From Ophthalmolycus amberensis (lineage: Eukaryota; Chordata; Actinopteri; Perciformes; Zoarcidae): 64,000 nt of DNA. Position 1 is the stretch's first letter, and every line of letters begins with the position of its first letter. The translations under genes and the position numbers were made by a program. The notes below the pieces were generated by a model. That model ran no database searches. It saw only the letters and a program-made list of their open reading frames with translations, and was not told where the DNA came from. The stretch covers positions 835,001-899,000 of the forward strand of contig JAFEUB010001103.1 in NCBI GenBank assembly GCA_024529925.1, given 5' to 3'. Shown here piece by piece: positions 1 to 13,510 of this stretch.

Positions 1-670
1 GTCGAGCAGAAGTAAGTGGCATCGTGTTACAAACAAATAGTTCATGCTTTACTGCCATATTGTTCTTTTACTTGAGGGGAAAATATCCCCACCCAGAGAT
101 ACACTTGACACCGATCATATAGAATTAAACATGCTTGTGATCGTCTCTGCTATTCCATCTACTTTACTTTTTCTGACAGCTGTTTAATTTATACTTTTGC
201 TATTGTGTCAATTTATTTGGTGAGACCAAAATGTGTGAACATAAATGACTCAGGAAGATAAGCAAATGTTTTAATATATTAAATTGTCTAGTGGGTTACT
301 TGTATAGAAAAACCTTTTTTGTCAAACTTCTCGTGGGAAGTGTATTTATTTAAGATCAAGCATATTTTGCTACGATGCTTATTTGCATTAGCTAGTCAGA
401 ACTTGTTGTGATACGTGTTTTACTTCAGTTTATGGGATAATGTACATTTGGGTATGATGGTATCTGAAGTGGAGTCTGTTCATTTTAATATAGGGGTGTT
501 TTCAGTGTATTTTTCAGTGTTGTGTTGCTGGATTTGCATCATGAAAACTTAAGACACATCGACAGTTGCTTTACAGTTGGTTGTTTGGTGATCCTATTTG
601 TATTTATTACTCCATTATGATCACATGCCTTGTTCAACGTTCCAAGAATAAACCCAATTTTCTTTTTTTT
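1..670 (+). other. Probable 3' end of an unidentified upstream transcript
   Basis: This stretch is AT-rich and has no coding potential I can recognise. The first bases can be read in two ways: as the end of a reading frame stopping with TAA at 13-15, or as an exon end at 11 followed by a perfect GTAAGT donor at 12-17. The AATAAA at 647-652, followed by a T/GT-rich stretch at 660-680, looks like a cleavage and polyadenylation site. If so, a plus-strand gene ends here, converging on the 3' end of nxt2. No protein is visible, so the gene cannot be named. Confidence 0.35.
647..652 (+). terminator. Poly(A) signal AATAAA of the upstream plus-strand transcript
   Basis: A canonical AATAAA hexamer is followed within 15-30 bases by a T-run and GTGTGG, the usual downstream element. 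It closes the AT-rich, UTR-like region at the window start. The hexamer is certain; its use is inferred. Confidence 0.45.
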
Positions 671-689
671 TTGTGTGGTGCATGGCATT

Positions 690-700
690 TTTATTTTATT
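690..700 (-). terminator. nxt2: Poly(A) signals of nxt2
   Basis: Read on the minus strand there are two AATAAA hexamers, at 695-700 and 690-695, about 75-85 bases after the nxt2 stop codon. They give a very short 3' UTR that ends only a few tens of bases from the poly(A) site of the converging plus-strand transcript. Confidence 0.6.
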
Positions 701-773
701 ACAAAAACGGAAATAAAGAAACTGGATCTAGACTATGACTGTTGAGTGTTCATACATCGCAGAGGAGAGAGCC

Positions 774-1916
774 TCAGCTGTTCCAGTCTTGAAATCGGAA
801 ACAGTCACTAGCGATCTTCCAAACAGGCTGGTCATTGTTGGGTGTCGCCTGAGCTGTCAGAAGAAAGTTCTGGTTGAAGAAACGCTGCTTGTTCCCTTCG
901 AACTTCACTGTCCCACCAGTCACCACGAGCAGCGTGGTCTGACCTTGGGTTGCTTGTTCTGTGAATGAAGAAAGGGGTTTATTGATGCTGGATTAGTACA
1001 ACATCACGTTATTAAAGATAATGTCACTTTAATTTAAGATGCATGACATTGTTCTGCTCTGCTTCACATTGACACAGCTCTCTACTCTAAGAACATTTGA
1101 GAATCACCAATAGGATGTTTTGAAGTTGCCCCCACACTGACCGTGAACTGGCTGACAATCCAGTGTTTGAACTTGGAACTCGCTGGAAGGCAATGACTCA
1201 AAAAACTCGCCAAGAGCATCCTGCCCTGACACCGCATTCCCGTTCCACACCAAGGTCGCCTTGTCCAAATAGAGCCGGGTCAAGTTCTGGGACACAGAGG
1301 ATCGTTAAGAACAACAATAACACCAACCACAAGCAGACAGTGTGCTCTGCAGATACACCAAAACTGGATTTTGGTGGCCAGTGCAGACATTGAAAAAGAA
1401 TCTGATAATATATCTGTTGAACTGTACAGTTGGCACTGCTCTCTAGTGACCAAACTATGTATTGGCGACATGGTTAGTCAGTTAACGTTATATCAGACAC
1501 ATCCGTGACCATTTAGGACTTCAGTGTGTTGTACCAAAACCGATATACATGTGCAGTCATAAACAATATTCAAAATAATTGGAGCAACGTTGCAGATGTT
1601 TTTTTTCCACAATCCAGAGAGCAAAATAGCAGCATCACTCACCCTCCTTTTCTTATCCATGCAATCGTAATAAATGTTGACAAATTCTTCTGAATATCTG
1701 CATGACTGATCGACATGTGTCCTGAAATCCTGGAGTGGAAAATCACGTATTAAATCACGATAAATCAAAGTCAACTATCGTTTTTATGCCTGCTCAGTGT
1801 AAAAGGTAACAATAAACATGAGCATTCAAATATAACTTTAGCTAGCTAGCAAAACAACGCGAGATGGTTGATTTCAGCACACGTCTCGCATTTAAACTTA
1901 CCAGCGTGCTCGCCAT
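774..1916 (-). CDS. nxt2: NTF2-related export protein 2 (p15-2), complete, 4 coding exons
   Basis: NXT proteins pair with the NXF1 (TAP) receptor at the nuclear pore and help export mRNA. Coding exons in gene order on the minus strand: 1916-1902, 1729-1643, 1286-1142, 958-774. All junctions are GT-AG and the joined frame is 143 codons, the size of vertebrate NXT2. The first exon gives only MASTL. The second begins DFRTHVDQ and contains EEFVNIYY. The third contains LTRLYLDKATLVWNGNAVSG and the SSEFQV segment. The last carries the NQNFLLTAQ strand and ends in FRFQDWNS, as in the family. The LYLDKATL wording favours NXT2 over NXT1. Near the C terminus NNDQPVWK replaces the human NNTVWK, a small insertion. 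The gene is head to head with psmd10. Confidence 0.93.
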
Positions 1917-2440
1917 AACAACATGAATATGGATCGAAACAATACTGAATCTATTGACGAGTATTAGATAGGATAGCGGGAAATTTTGTCAAGCATCAAT
2001 TTAGTTTTTTCTTCCGCTTGTTCATTTAGCACATTTAGCAACCAATGCCGCCATTTTGTTTGGTGTATTACTTCCTCGGGGCACCAACTATACCTACCAA
2101 AATAAAACGTCTGTACGTTCGTTCAAATTTAACGAAGGCCTCTGATAGCGTGGTTCCAAGCCTATAAATCACTTTCAACGTCTTCTGTTTTTTAGGTGAA
2201 TCAAACAGAATAATTACTGAATGAAGACTAAAATGCCATGGTTATTCAGTCTCACTGTCAGGCGATGCTACTGATAGTGTTTTACTTTGAAGGGGAACAA
2301 TGACCGACGCGGAAGTAGAGTTTAATAATATCCTGAATCATCGCCCCGCTTGTTCTAGAAACGAAACAACTACTGAGCATCCCCACTTGGCTAACGTTAG
2401 CTACTGTAACATTTGTTTGACGTTTCAAACATATTTAACA
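1917..2440. promoter_or_regulatory. Divergent promoter shared by nxt2 and psmd10
   Basis: The start codons of nxt2 (1916, minus) and psmd10 (2441, plus) are 525 bases apart with no other gene between. The interval contains a CCAAT box at 2042-2046 directly followed by GCCGCCATTTTG at 2047-2058. On the minus strand the latter is a YY1 site in the orientation often found just inside a transcript start, so nxt2 transcription probably begins near 2060. There is no obvious TATA box next to it. A GCTAACGTTAGC palindrome lies at 2390-2401. Factor use is inferred from motif matches only. Confidence 0.6.
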
Positions 2441-4636
2441 ATGGCGGGTTCTGTATCAAACGTGGAGGTCTGTGATTTTGCGTACACGGGACAGTTTGAG
2501 AAATTAAAAGAGTGCATCCTGGCGGATAAATCGCTTGCATGCAAAACAGACCAGGTAAGAATGCGTGTTCTGTAATAATGACAGATGCCATGTGAAGTTT
2601 TGCACGTTTTCACCCACGACGTCCTGTAATTTCAGGACAGCAGAACCGCCCTGCACTGGGCTTGTTCTGCTGGACACACCAACATTGTGGAGTTCCTGCT
2701 TGACCTGGGAGTTGATTTGAATCTGCAAGACGATGTACGTTTAAATGTTGTTCAATGTTTTTATGCACTATTTGTATCCTCTAAGGTAGCTAGTGGAGTG
2801 CAGGTGACCCTACAATATGAGGTAGTCCTAATATTTCAGCAGCAATCCATACAAACAATATCCATCCATATAGACAAGCAACCTGAAATGCACAATGGGT
2901 GTTCCACAAGGGTCAGTGTTAGCTCCCTTATTATTCAGTCTGTATATTAATGATCTCCCTCAACAGTGTCATGATGTAGAACTGCAAATGTATGCAGATG
3001 ACACTGTTGTATATACACGTGCAAAAACAGCTGAGTTAGCAGCTGCCAAGCTAACAATTGCGTTGGAAAGGATCACACACTGGCTCGATAAATCATGTCT
3101 CACTCTAAATGTAAATAAGACAAAAGGGATGTTTTTTTCCAAAACCGTCAGTCAACATCCTGATGCGAACATTCTTATCAACGGAGAAAGGCTAGAAATA
3201 GTCACTGATTTTAAATATCTTGGTGTGATACTAGATCAAAATTTGACATTTAAGAAACGTGTAAAAAAAAATGGTTAAAACCATAAAATACAACCTAGCA
3301 AATTTTAGACACATCAGAAACTGTCTCTCTCCAAATGCAGCAAAGATATTTATGCATGCCATGATCCTTTCACATATGTCCTACTGCATTACATGTTGGG
3401 GGCAGGCTGGTGAAACAGCCATAAGACCTCTCGAGTCTTTATATAAGCAAACAATACAAATTCTGGACAAAAGGCCGTTGCACTTTCACCATTGGAGAAG
3501 CATAATTTACTGAGCTTTAACAATTTTAGATTGTTCTCAAATTTGTGCCTGGTCTATAGACTTTTAAATGGTTTGGCCCCTCCTCCACTCCGTGACTTTG
3601 TATATACTCGCTCAGCAACTTCGATTAGATCAGCGAGAATATCCTCTACACGAGACTGTACAATACCATTTCGCCGCACTACTTTTGGCCAATCAGCCTT
3701 CTCTGTAAAATTAGCTTAAGCTACAATCTGGTACAGTGCATCGAATGGAGACATTTATGTTTAAACTGTACATGGTCCCTTTTAAATAAATTAAATAAAT
3801 AAAAATACAGAAAAAGAGTAAACGTGTAACCTGTATTGAGATGTAATTTGGGCTATTTCAGTGTTATAATAAATATGTATGCAGTGATGAAAATGCCGTG
3901 ATCTAGAATGTGAACATGCAGGCGTAACTGGAGTAATCTTAAAATAATCCAATTCACTTTCTTTTGTGAACTGACGACGATTGTGTGACGTCTCACTTCC
4001 CAGGCTTTGTGGACCCCTCTTCACATTGCAGCATCTGCTGGCAGAGAAGACATCGTGTTATCTCTGATATCCAAAGGAGCTCAGCTGAATTCAGTTAATC
4101 AAAGCGGATGCACCCCTCTGCACTACGCCGCATCCAAAGACAGATATGAGGTAACGCGATGGTTTGATCCACTTTTGTATTGTTTTTTTTAGCTTTGCTT
4201 TTTGCTGTTGTTTTTCTTTCATTACAGTCGATCACTTTTATGATAATGATGGTATCAAACAATACGCTTAAGAAAGCCACACAGAAAGTAAACAACCATA
4301 TCTTTAATCAACCATGCATTAGCGAGTTGTGTATAAAGCAGAGTACAGGCCAACTCATCACCACACTGAAGTTACTGTGTCGTTACTTTCTTATACATAC
4401 ATTAAGTTGAAAATGATAGTGCCGACTTTATGTATTATCAGCTGTCGAAGTTTGTGTTCAGGGTAAATGAAGAAAGTCAACGGCGGTTTCTGTTTTCAGT
4501 TTTATTCCAGAGGATATAATAATATGTGACATATGCTCTTATCACCTCGGCATTAATATTGCCTTATCCAAATGCCAACCAGTTCAGCCTTGTGTTTGTG
4601 TTGATGTTTAACCGTGTATTTCTTTCACCACATCTA

Positions 4637-4670
<34 letters not shown>

Positions 4671-5933
4671 CAAGAAACAATGTTTAGTAAACCTGTCTGA
4701 TTTGCTGATAAACATTATTTTTACCGTATGAGTCCAACTAGTACAAAACATTAAAGTACATGTATTTCTTGTATATAAACTGTAAAATATATATTATACT
4801 GTTACAGTTATTATATAGTACACTGTAGACAATTAGTATTTAGTTTGGAATTGGGAAACATAAAAGGATCACTATCAGAATCAGAACACTAGACCTCTAC
4901 ATTGTGATTGTACTTATTGGAGGAAGTGAGTCTTTACATGGAATCTCACTTACGAAACCGTGGTGTGACAAAACCAACAGAAACCAACAGAACAAGATCT
5001 AAAAATATACGTTTCACGTAAATGGGAAGCGACTGATTCAAAAAAAAAAAAAAAGATGATTTGTCAATGGCATGAGTAACACGGCTTTCCCTCGCTATAG
5101 ATCGCCCTGCTGCTGTTGGAAAAAGGAGCAGACCCCAACGTCAGCGACAAGTACGAGTCCACGCCTCTTCACAGAGCGTCTTCCAAGAGCAACCTCCGCC
5201 TCATCCAGCTGCTGCTCAAACAGAGTGCCTCGACCAACATCCAGGACTGCCAGGGCAACACACCTCTGTATGTGTGCATAAGTATTTGTTTAATACAACA
5301 TTGAGGCCACTGGCACAGATATAAGTTAAGTTTTAAGTCATATACACATATATGAAATTTGTCCTCTGCATTTAACCCATCCCTAGCTAATTAGGAGCAG
5401 TGGGCTGCTGAGAAGCACCCGGGGAGCAGTTAGGGGTTCAGTGTCTTGCTCAGGGACACTTCGGCATAGGACACGTAGCAGCCAAGGATCGAACCGCCAA
5501 CCTTGTGGTTGCCGGACGACCCTCTCTACCCAGTGAGCCACGGCCGCCCCTAACATATACAGTTACAGTGTGAAATGAACAACACGCAAACCCTTAAAGG
5601 GGCCGTTAAGCCTAATTTAAAACGCCTTTCCTCACTTGTGTTTTTGTGGTTTTTGCCTCTGTCCTAATAAAATGAAGGTGAAATTAGTACCGGTATGTGG
5701 TGCTCACAGCATCGAAAATACAGTTTTAAAAAAAAAGCATTTTTGTATTTACAATTCTGCCTGCATTTTCTTTCACCAGCCACCTGGCGTGCGATGAGGA
5801 CCGCGTGGAAGCAGCCAAGGTGCTGGTGGAGCACGGGGCCAGCATCTACATCGAGAACAAGGAGGAGAAGACCCCCCTCCAGCTAGCCAAGGGCGGTCTG
5901 AGCAACATACTCCGGCGGATTGTGGAGGGATGA
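2441..5933 (+). CDS. psmd10: 26S proteasome assembly chaperone PSMD10 (gankyrin), complete, 5 coding exons
   Basis: Gankyrin is an all-ankyrin-repeat protein. It holds the ATPase Psmc4 (Rpt3) during assembly of the proteasome regulatory particle, and it also binds Rb and MDM2 in mammals. Coding exons: 2441-2554, 2636-2734, 4004-4150, 5101-5267, 5780-5933. All have GT-AG borders and the joined frame is 226 codons, exactly the human length. Ankyrin signatures recur: TALHWACSAGH, TPLHIAASAGR, TPLHYAASK, TPLHRASSK and TPLHLACDE. The Rb-type LxCxE motif (LACDE, residues 178-182) lies just after the exon 4/5 junction at the human position. The protein ends in RRIVEG. The start at 2441 has a strong context (ACAATGG) and matches the family N terminus; an in-frame ATG also lies upstream at 2300. 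Intron 2 holds a LINE fragment and intron 4 a SINE. Confidence 0.95.
2888..3806 (+). mobile_element. 5'-truncated, frameshifted non-LTR retrotransposon (LINE) in psmd10 intron 2
   Basis: Translation gives the C-terminal half of a LINE reverse transcriptase: a GVPQGSVLAPLLFSLYINDL block, the catalytic MYADDTVVY, then LNVNKTK and FKYLGVILD. A further LVYRLLNGLAPPPLRDFV block near 3550-3600 is typical of CR1/L2/Rex-like elements. The frame is broken at the A-run near 3262-3270 and again near 3510, and everything upstream of the palm motifs is missing, so the copy is dead. It ends in an AAATAAAT-type repeat tail at about 3784-3806. It has the same orientation as the host gene. Confidence 0.85.
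4639..4668. repeat. (AC)n microsatellite in psmd10 intron 3
   Basis: About 15 uninterrupted AC units. The remainder of this 950-base intron (4151-5100) is AT-rich, with no exon or element I can recognise apart from an A-run at 5041-5054 close to the acceptor. Confidence 0.9.
5325..5551 (-). mobile_element. tRNA-derived SINE in psmd10 intron 4
   Basis: On the minus strand the element starts GGGGCGGCCGTGGCTCACTG, containing an A-box-like TGGCTCACTGGG. About 45 bases later comes a near-perfect pol III B box, GGTTCGATCC. A body with CCTGAGCAAGACACTGAACC and GCAGCCCACTGCTCC follows, ending in an AT-rich tail near 5330. This is the layout of the tRNA-headed SINEs that are abundant in fish genomes. 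The tRNA-like head cannot fold into a full tRNA, so it is not a tRNA gene. Confidence 0.8.
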
Positions 5934-7080
5934 TTCTTTTCTTTTCACCAGCCCTCGGGGTCACGCTGGACTGTACTGGGTCGGTATCAGCTTCTCGGAT
6001 GGGGGGCAGTGAAACTGCTCGGACCTTAGATGTCTCATCAAAAACACTCCCTAGTGCACTAAGTGCGGTCTATTCAACACTGCAGCCTAATTTCTTGCGA
6101 TCTTTCTTTTTTCTTTTTTTGAATTGTTGCAAAAAATGCCCGAATAAAAACCAGTGTTCAGCCTGTTTAAGTGTGTCTAGGATGTATTTATGTAGCCAAC
6201 TCCTGAGGGAGATGGCCAGCTCTTAAGCTGCTAAATGCTCCAGCTAGTAGCTAATCGCGTCTGTCTGCTGTCTGATGCTGAACAGGGTGTTTACAGGGAG
6301 TTTTAGGAGCGTTTTCGCTGATAACACCTGCCTTATACGCTTGATAATGAATTGAGAGTGAACCATAACGTTGTTGCAAGCCGGACCGCTAAACAGAGCT
6401 GAAACTCACCATATATCTCTGATACCGCCGGTATAGGTGATCATTTTCACACAAGTGACCCCTTCCACGTTGTTTTCATGTTGGGATTTGATACATTGTT
6501 GATGCTTCCTTACATGAATGATCAGTACCCTGTTACTCCTTTTGCATTTTGGGGAATTCATTATGTAGCTGATTGTGGGATTTAAAGCCTGACTCAGTTT
6601 AACCCAGACCTGCTTTATTTAGCCTAAAATTAAAATAATGTGTCCCTTTTCTTAGTGTTAAAACACGCTCACGATAAACGGTGGTGGAACAAGTACTTTA
6701 AAAGTAGAAATACCACAATGTAAAGATATTACAAGTAAAAAGTCTTGTGCCAGCTAAATGATCTCTGATGGAATTATTATATTGTATAGACTATTGTCTT
6801 GAATTGTTACTTCAGCCGAATTTGTGTAAAGTTGTCAAAATACTGTTTTAGGAAAGTACTGGATGGAAACTTTAGTTGTTGGAATGCTGATTCAGCAGCA
6901 TTTATTCCACTGCATCTTCCTCTATTACTTCTGCATACTTTCATCTACAGAAACCGTTCAGCTATCAAAGTATTCAGCGCTTTCAGGACAGGGATGCTTT
7001 GACTCTTCTTGTTTCTACCTTTCATGCTTTTTTAAATATTAAGCAATCTTCATATTTTTCCTTTACAAAGATTCTCTATG
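5934..7080. other. psmd10 3' UTR and psmd10-xiap intergenic region
   Basis: The psmd10 3' UTR probably ends after the AATAAA at 6143-6148, giving about 230 bases. From there to 7080 I see no coding exon, RNA gene or clear transposon; the sequence is AT-rich and unique-looking. Confidence 0.5.
6143..6148 (+). terminator. psmd10: Poly(A) signal AATAAA of psmd10
   Basis: First AATAAA after the psmd10 stop (5931-5933), about 210 bases downstream, followed by GTGTTCAG and a GTGTGTC stretch. Confidence 0.65.
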
Positions 7081-7085
7081 GAGAA

Positions 7086-7270
7086 AATCTCTTTATCTCT
7101 GTCTGTCTTTATCTCTCTCTGTGTGTGTCCGTCTCTCTGTCTGTCTGTCTCTCGCTCTCTCTCTCTCTCTGTCTGTCTCTCGCTCTCTCTCTCTCTGCCT
7201 GTCTCACTCTCTTTCTCTGTCTGTCTGTCTCTCCCCCTTTCTCTCTTTATCCGTCTGTCTCACACACATA
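7086..7270. repeat. CT/CTGT-rich microsatellite
   Basis: A long imperfect array of CTCT and CTGT units, ending in a short CACACA run. Open frames of Leu/Ser repeats across it are artefacts of the repeat. Confidence 0.9.
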
Positions 7271-7499
7271 CAGACACGCAGGTCTTGGAGATTGATTTCA
7301 GCTTTCAGCATTCCAACGCATTTTTTGGAGGAAAAGCATTTTATTAATAAATGTGTCACACAAGCAACACATACACCTATCTTACAACAGGTTGAGTTAA
7401 TGATAAATATGCAACGAAAAGAAAATATGTTTTTTGAATTGTTTAACTTTTTAATTTGGGGTTGCGTTGGGAAACCCGCATTCAACAAGCTTGAGCGAT

Positions 7500-7703
7500 T
7501 TCCCGCGAATTCATAACTTTCCGTACGTCACGTCGTTGGTCAGCTGGAATGCGCACGACGAGGTGCGCACACCGCATTGATTTCACTTCCTGGAAGCGAG
7601 GTCGCGTGAAATACAACAGTTCTCTTTAACCGTTGTAGTCTCCCGTAGGCGGTGTTCGCACCAAAGACTGACTGAAAATAAAGACCGAAGAGTGGGCTGT
7701 AAG
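7500..7703 (+). promoter_or_regulatory. xiap: Probable xiap promoter and non-coding first exon
   Basis: This is a GC-richer patch between AT-rich flanks. It has a CRE-like TACGTCA at 7524-7530 and a candidate donor AAG|GTAATT after 7703. The xiap coding exon at 9195 begins with untranslated sequence after a TCTGCAG acceptor, so an upstream non-coding exon is required, and this is the best candidate I see. The true transcript start cannot be read from sequence alone. Confidence 0.4.
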
Positions 7704-9194
7704 GTAATTTTGGAAGTTTTGCCATGATAGTTTATCGAGTAACTTTTTGACCTTATGTAGAATAGCCAAGCTAACGTAGCTAGCTAGCGTTAGGTTAGAT
7801 TACGTTTTATTAATCCCGTGTACTAACGTTAGTTAACTGAACACTATTTCGAGAGCGCTGGTCAAAGTCCTTACAGACTATTTCTACACACTACCGATTA
7901 GCGTGCTGTTAGCGAATTGTATTGCTGTAGTTGAGCTAATGCAGTGTGTCAGCTGTCAGATGCAAGCAGCAGCTTTATTCTGTGTTTACCTCCCGAGACT
8001 ATGGGACTGCTGCACTGCTATTGTTTAACGCAAAGCTGCGAGGCCTTTCTGGCATTTGCGGCGCCACTCGTTACGGTCTAAGCAATAATATATGTTCAAA
8101 TAGGAGCTAGGTGGCTATTCTGTTGCCTGTTGTGTTTGTACATAAAACACTCATTTATAACGTAATAGTCATCAGATCAACCTTGCTGTTGATCTGGTGA
8201 CTATTTGTCTTGAAAGGATTTCGACACAGGACGAAGTTCAAAGTTCAGAAGCTGCTCAACCCAAATAAGCAGATATCCAATCTTAGGTTGAGTAGATCAA
8301 TAGCATGCTCCATCAGTACTGATAGTGTGGTCACAAGGTAAGTTACTTTCTGCACTGGGATTTAAATGTGAAGTAAATGGCTTCAAATACAGCTGCTGGG
8401 AAAACAAATGCATATTTCACAGTACATTACAGTGCTCGCGTTACTTGGGCTTGAGTCTACATATGGCAGAAGTTCAGTACAATATACAGTTGAGAGTGCT
8501 ACACATTTACTTTCCAAAAAAAGAAAACCAAAAAGCTATGTGACAGCAAAGCAGTGGTGACAACATTAAATAACTGTGTAATAAGTGGGGGTGTGGTATG
8601 CTTCCTAGGATGTGTTGCAACATAATTTGACTTGTGACTAACACATACCGTGTACCTTTGCTTACGATGCCACACCTCCATAAAGATGATCTTTTTAATT
8701 CTATTTCTTACATACAGACTGTCCGATATCATGCTTAAAGTGGAGTTATTTGTGGTTGTCCTACGGCCTAGTGCTAGTTGTTGGGCCGCAAAGGGATACA
8801 CCTTTTGCAGTACTCGTGTATTGCAGTGCGCTGAGCCAGTAGACAGCCCTGAGTCTGTGGTGCCCATCCCTCACATGGAATATCCAACGCCTCCATGTGA
8901 TTCCAGGCTGGCTGCTTCTCTTAAAGGGACAGCGACCCTGAGAGAGCCTAAATGTGCCGATTCGGCTTTCCGGTGCGAGACAGAAATCTCTTCGACTTCA
9001 GAATTGTCCGATTTTTAAATGGACTACTTTTCAACCTTGTGGGGGGGGAAATGTAATGTATGTCGATCATGTGTATCTTTGTCCGTTAGCTGCTTTGTTT
9101 ATACTTTTTCCAACAAGCAAGAGGTGCTTTACTTCAAAATGTATATGCTCCTAATTCATACAGCATATTTGTTTTCTTTCTGTTTTGTCTGCAG
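7704..9194 (+). other. Presumed xiap intron 1
   Basis: The first 200 bases are rich in GCTAGC and TAACGTTAG words. The remainder is ordinary intronic sequence. A 122-codon open frame on the plus strand at 8650-9018 matches no family I know and has no clear exon borders, so I do not call it a gene. Confidence 0.4.
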
Positions 9195-9243
9195 TCATTC
9201 TGTCCATCAAGTTCCACTCAGCAGTGTCCTGCCTGGTTCCGTC

Positions 9244-12080
<2,837 letters not shown>

Positions 12081-12145
12081 GGGAATCTCAGACTCTGGCC
12101 AAACGTCAATGCTGCTTTCTAACTGTCTTTATAATATTGTATTTT

Positions 12146-12151
12146 AATAAA
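12146..12151 (+). terminator. xiap: Poly(A) signal AATAAA of xiap (proximal)
   Basis: AATAAA lies 66 bases after the stop codon. A weaker ATTAAA at 12705-12710, followed by GTGTAACTTTTGG, could serve as a distal site and give a 3' UTR of about 650 bases. Use of either is inferred. Confidence 0.55.
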
Positions 12152-13300
12152 AACTGTAGATAGCCTGTGATATATTTAAGGATAATGTTTGTATGTGAAT
12201 GAGAGTGAAAGAATGAGTAATTGTCACAAGACAACTAATATTTTCACCATCACTGAGGTTGTAAATAGGTGTTAATATAAGATGGGATATTATAAATAGC
12301 TGATTTTGATTTTTTTATTATTGGCCTTTTAATGGGTACTGAAAGTTATAAATTCACATTTAAGATTAATTAACATTTTGCAACACTTTCCTGCCAGAGG
12401 TGCCTTTTTCCTGGTTTGTGTACTTGTGTCATTTTGTTTTATTTTGGACATTTCCGGCATGGGATGTGATATCAGTTGGCTTCATACACTTGTGTGTCTT
12501 ACTAATGTATTTTATGGACTCAATTTTCTCAACGTGTGTTGCTCCTTATTGCGATGTGTAAATGTAGATCATTAACCCATTTAATAATTCTTTATAATTG
12601 ACAATCAGCTCTAATGTAGGGCCGACAATCATAGCCTGCAGTTAATCAATTTTGTGTGAAATGATTTTACCATTCCATCGTGTAATCTGTTGTGTCGTCG
12701 AGTGATTAAAGTGTAACTTTTGGATGTGGAAAAATGTTCTTTGATTATTACTACACTGCAAAGTCTAACTACAAAAAGGAGACCAGCTCAACCTTGTGCC
12801 TCACTTACAAAGGGTTTACATAACTTTGTTAGAATGGTAGACTGAATTGTCCTTAAGAGTTAGCTCAGTTTTACTCACTATATAACCTTTTATCAGCTGG
12901 AAACACTTTTTTCTGCTGTGGAACAGCAATATTTAGATGAATTCTCTGCATATTTCACCCTAGATAGATATGGTCTAAGGGGGCCAAATCAAAATATACA
13001 AGGATAAATCAAACTCCCTGTGTCACAAAAGGGATTCAGTCATTCATAGTAGTGACAGGTTATCTCACAATATAAATTAGATTTAATTTTTCCCCTTCAA
13101 CTTGAATGGGATCGAGATAGATTTAAGTCAGTATTTTACCAAAAATAGTTCAGACTTGCAGCTTGTAAGAGGAGACGAAACACAGTTCAGAAGCGCCATT
13201 CTTAAGGTGTAGTGTTCGTCAGTGACCACTAGATGGAAGCTCGTCAACTGTGTATCTAATGCGGGCATTGTGGCCGCTAGGTGGTAGCTCTGCACCAGGA
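12152..13300. other. xiap 3' flank and xiap-stag2 intergenic region
   Basis: This is AT-rich sequence without a coding exon, RNA gene or transposon I can name. It probably includes an extended xiap 3' UTR up to about 12730. Confidence 0.4.
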
Positions 13301-13510
13301 TTTCCTCCTCCCAGGTCGTCGAAACAACAAACCGAACTACGGAGCAAGCGGGGTGAGAGAACGTCCGAAACCGCCTCTGACCGCGACTTTTAAACTCTTT
13401 TTACAGAATTGTGGTGGGATTCAGACGGAAGCTGGATAAGAATAGTAAAAGTTACGGTTTTGCCGGGACTGCATTTTACAACAAGGTAAGTTAGCTGTAA
13501 AATGGCGGAG
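13300..13510 (+). promoter_or_regulatory. stag2: stag2 promoter region and non-coding exon 1
   Basis: This CpG-rich patch ends in a strong donor, AACAAG|GTAAGT, after 13485. The next acceptor, at 15565, opens an exon whose ATG lies 84 bases in, so a separate non-coding first exon is expected and fits here. AAAATGGCGG at 13499-13508 is a YY1-type match just past the donor. A second possible donor (GTGAGA at 13353) lies inside the exon. The transcript start is not determinable from sequence. Confidence 0.5.

Noticed and set aside
12..17. GTAAGT at the window start as proof of an exon ending at 11
   Set aside because: Only 11 bases precede it. A TAA stop overlaps the same bases, so the two readings cannot be told apart.
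5325..5551. tRNA gene
   Set aside because: It has pol III box similarity only; the rest is a SINE body and no cloverleaf can be drawn.
7078..7516. Leu/Ser- and Cys/Val-rich open frames
   Set aside because: They cross the CT/GT microsatellite; there is no domain, splice structure or homology.
9019..9243. Upstream extension of the first xiap coding exon
   Set aside because: A TCTGCAG acceptor lies at 9188-9194, and the sequence before it reads as intron. The first ATG inside the exon is 9244.
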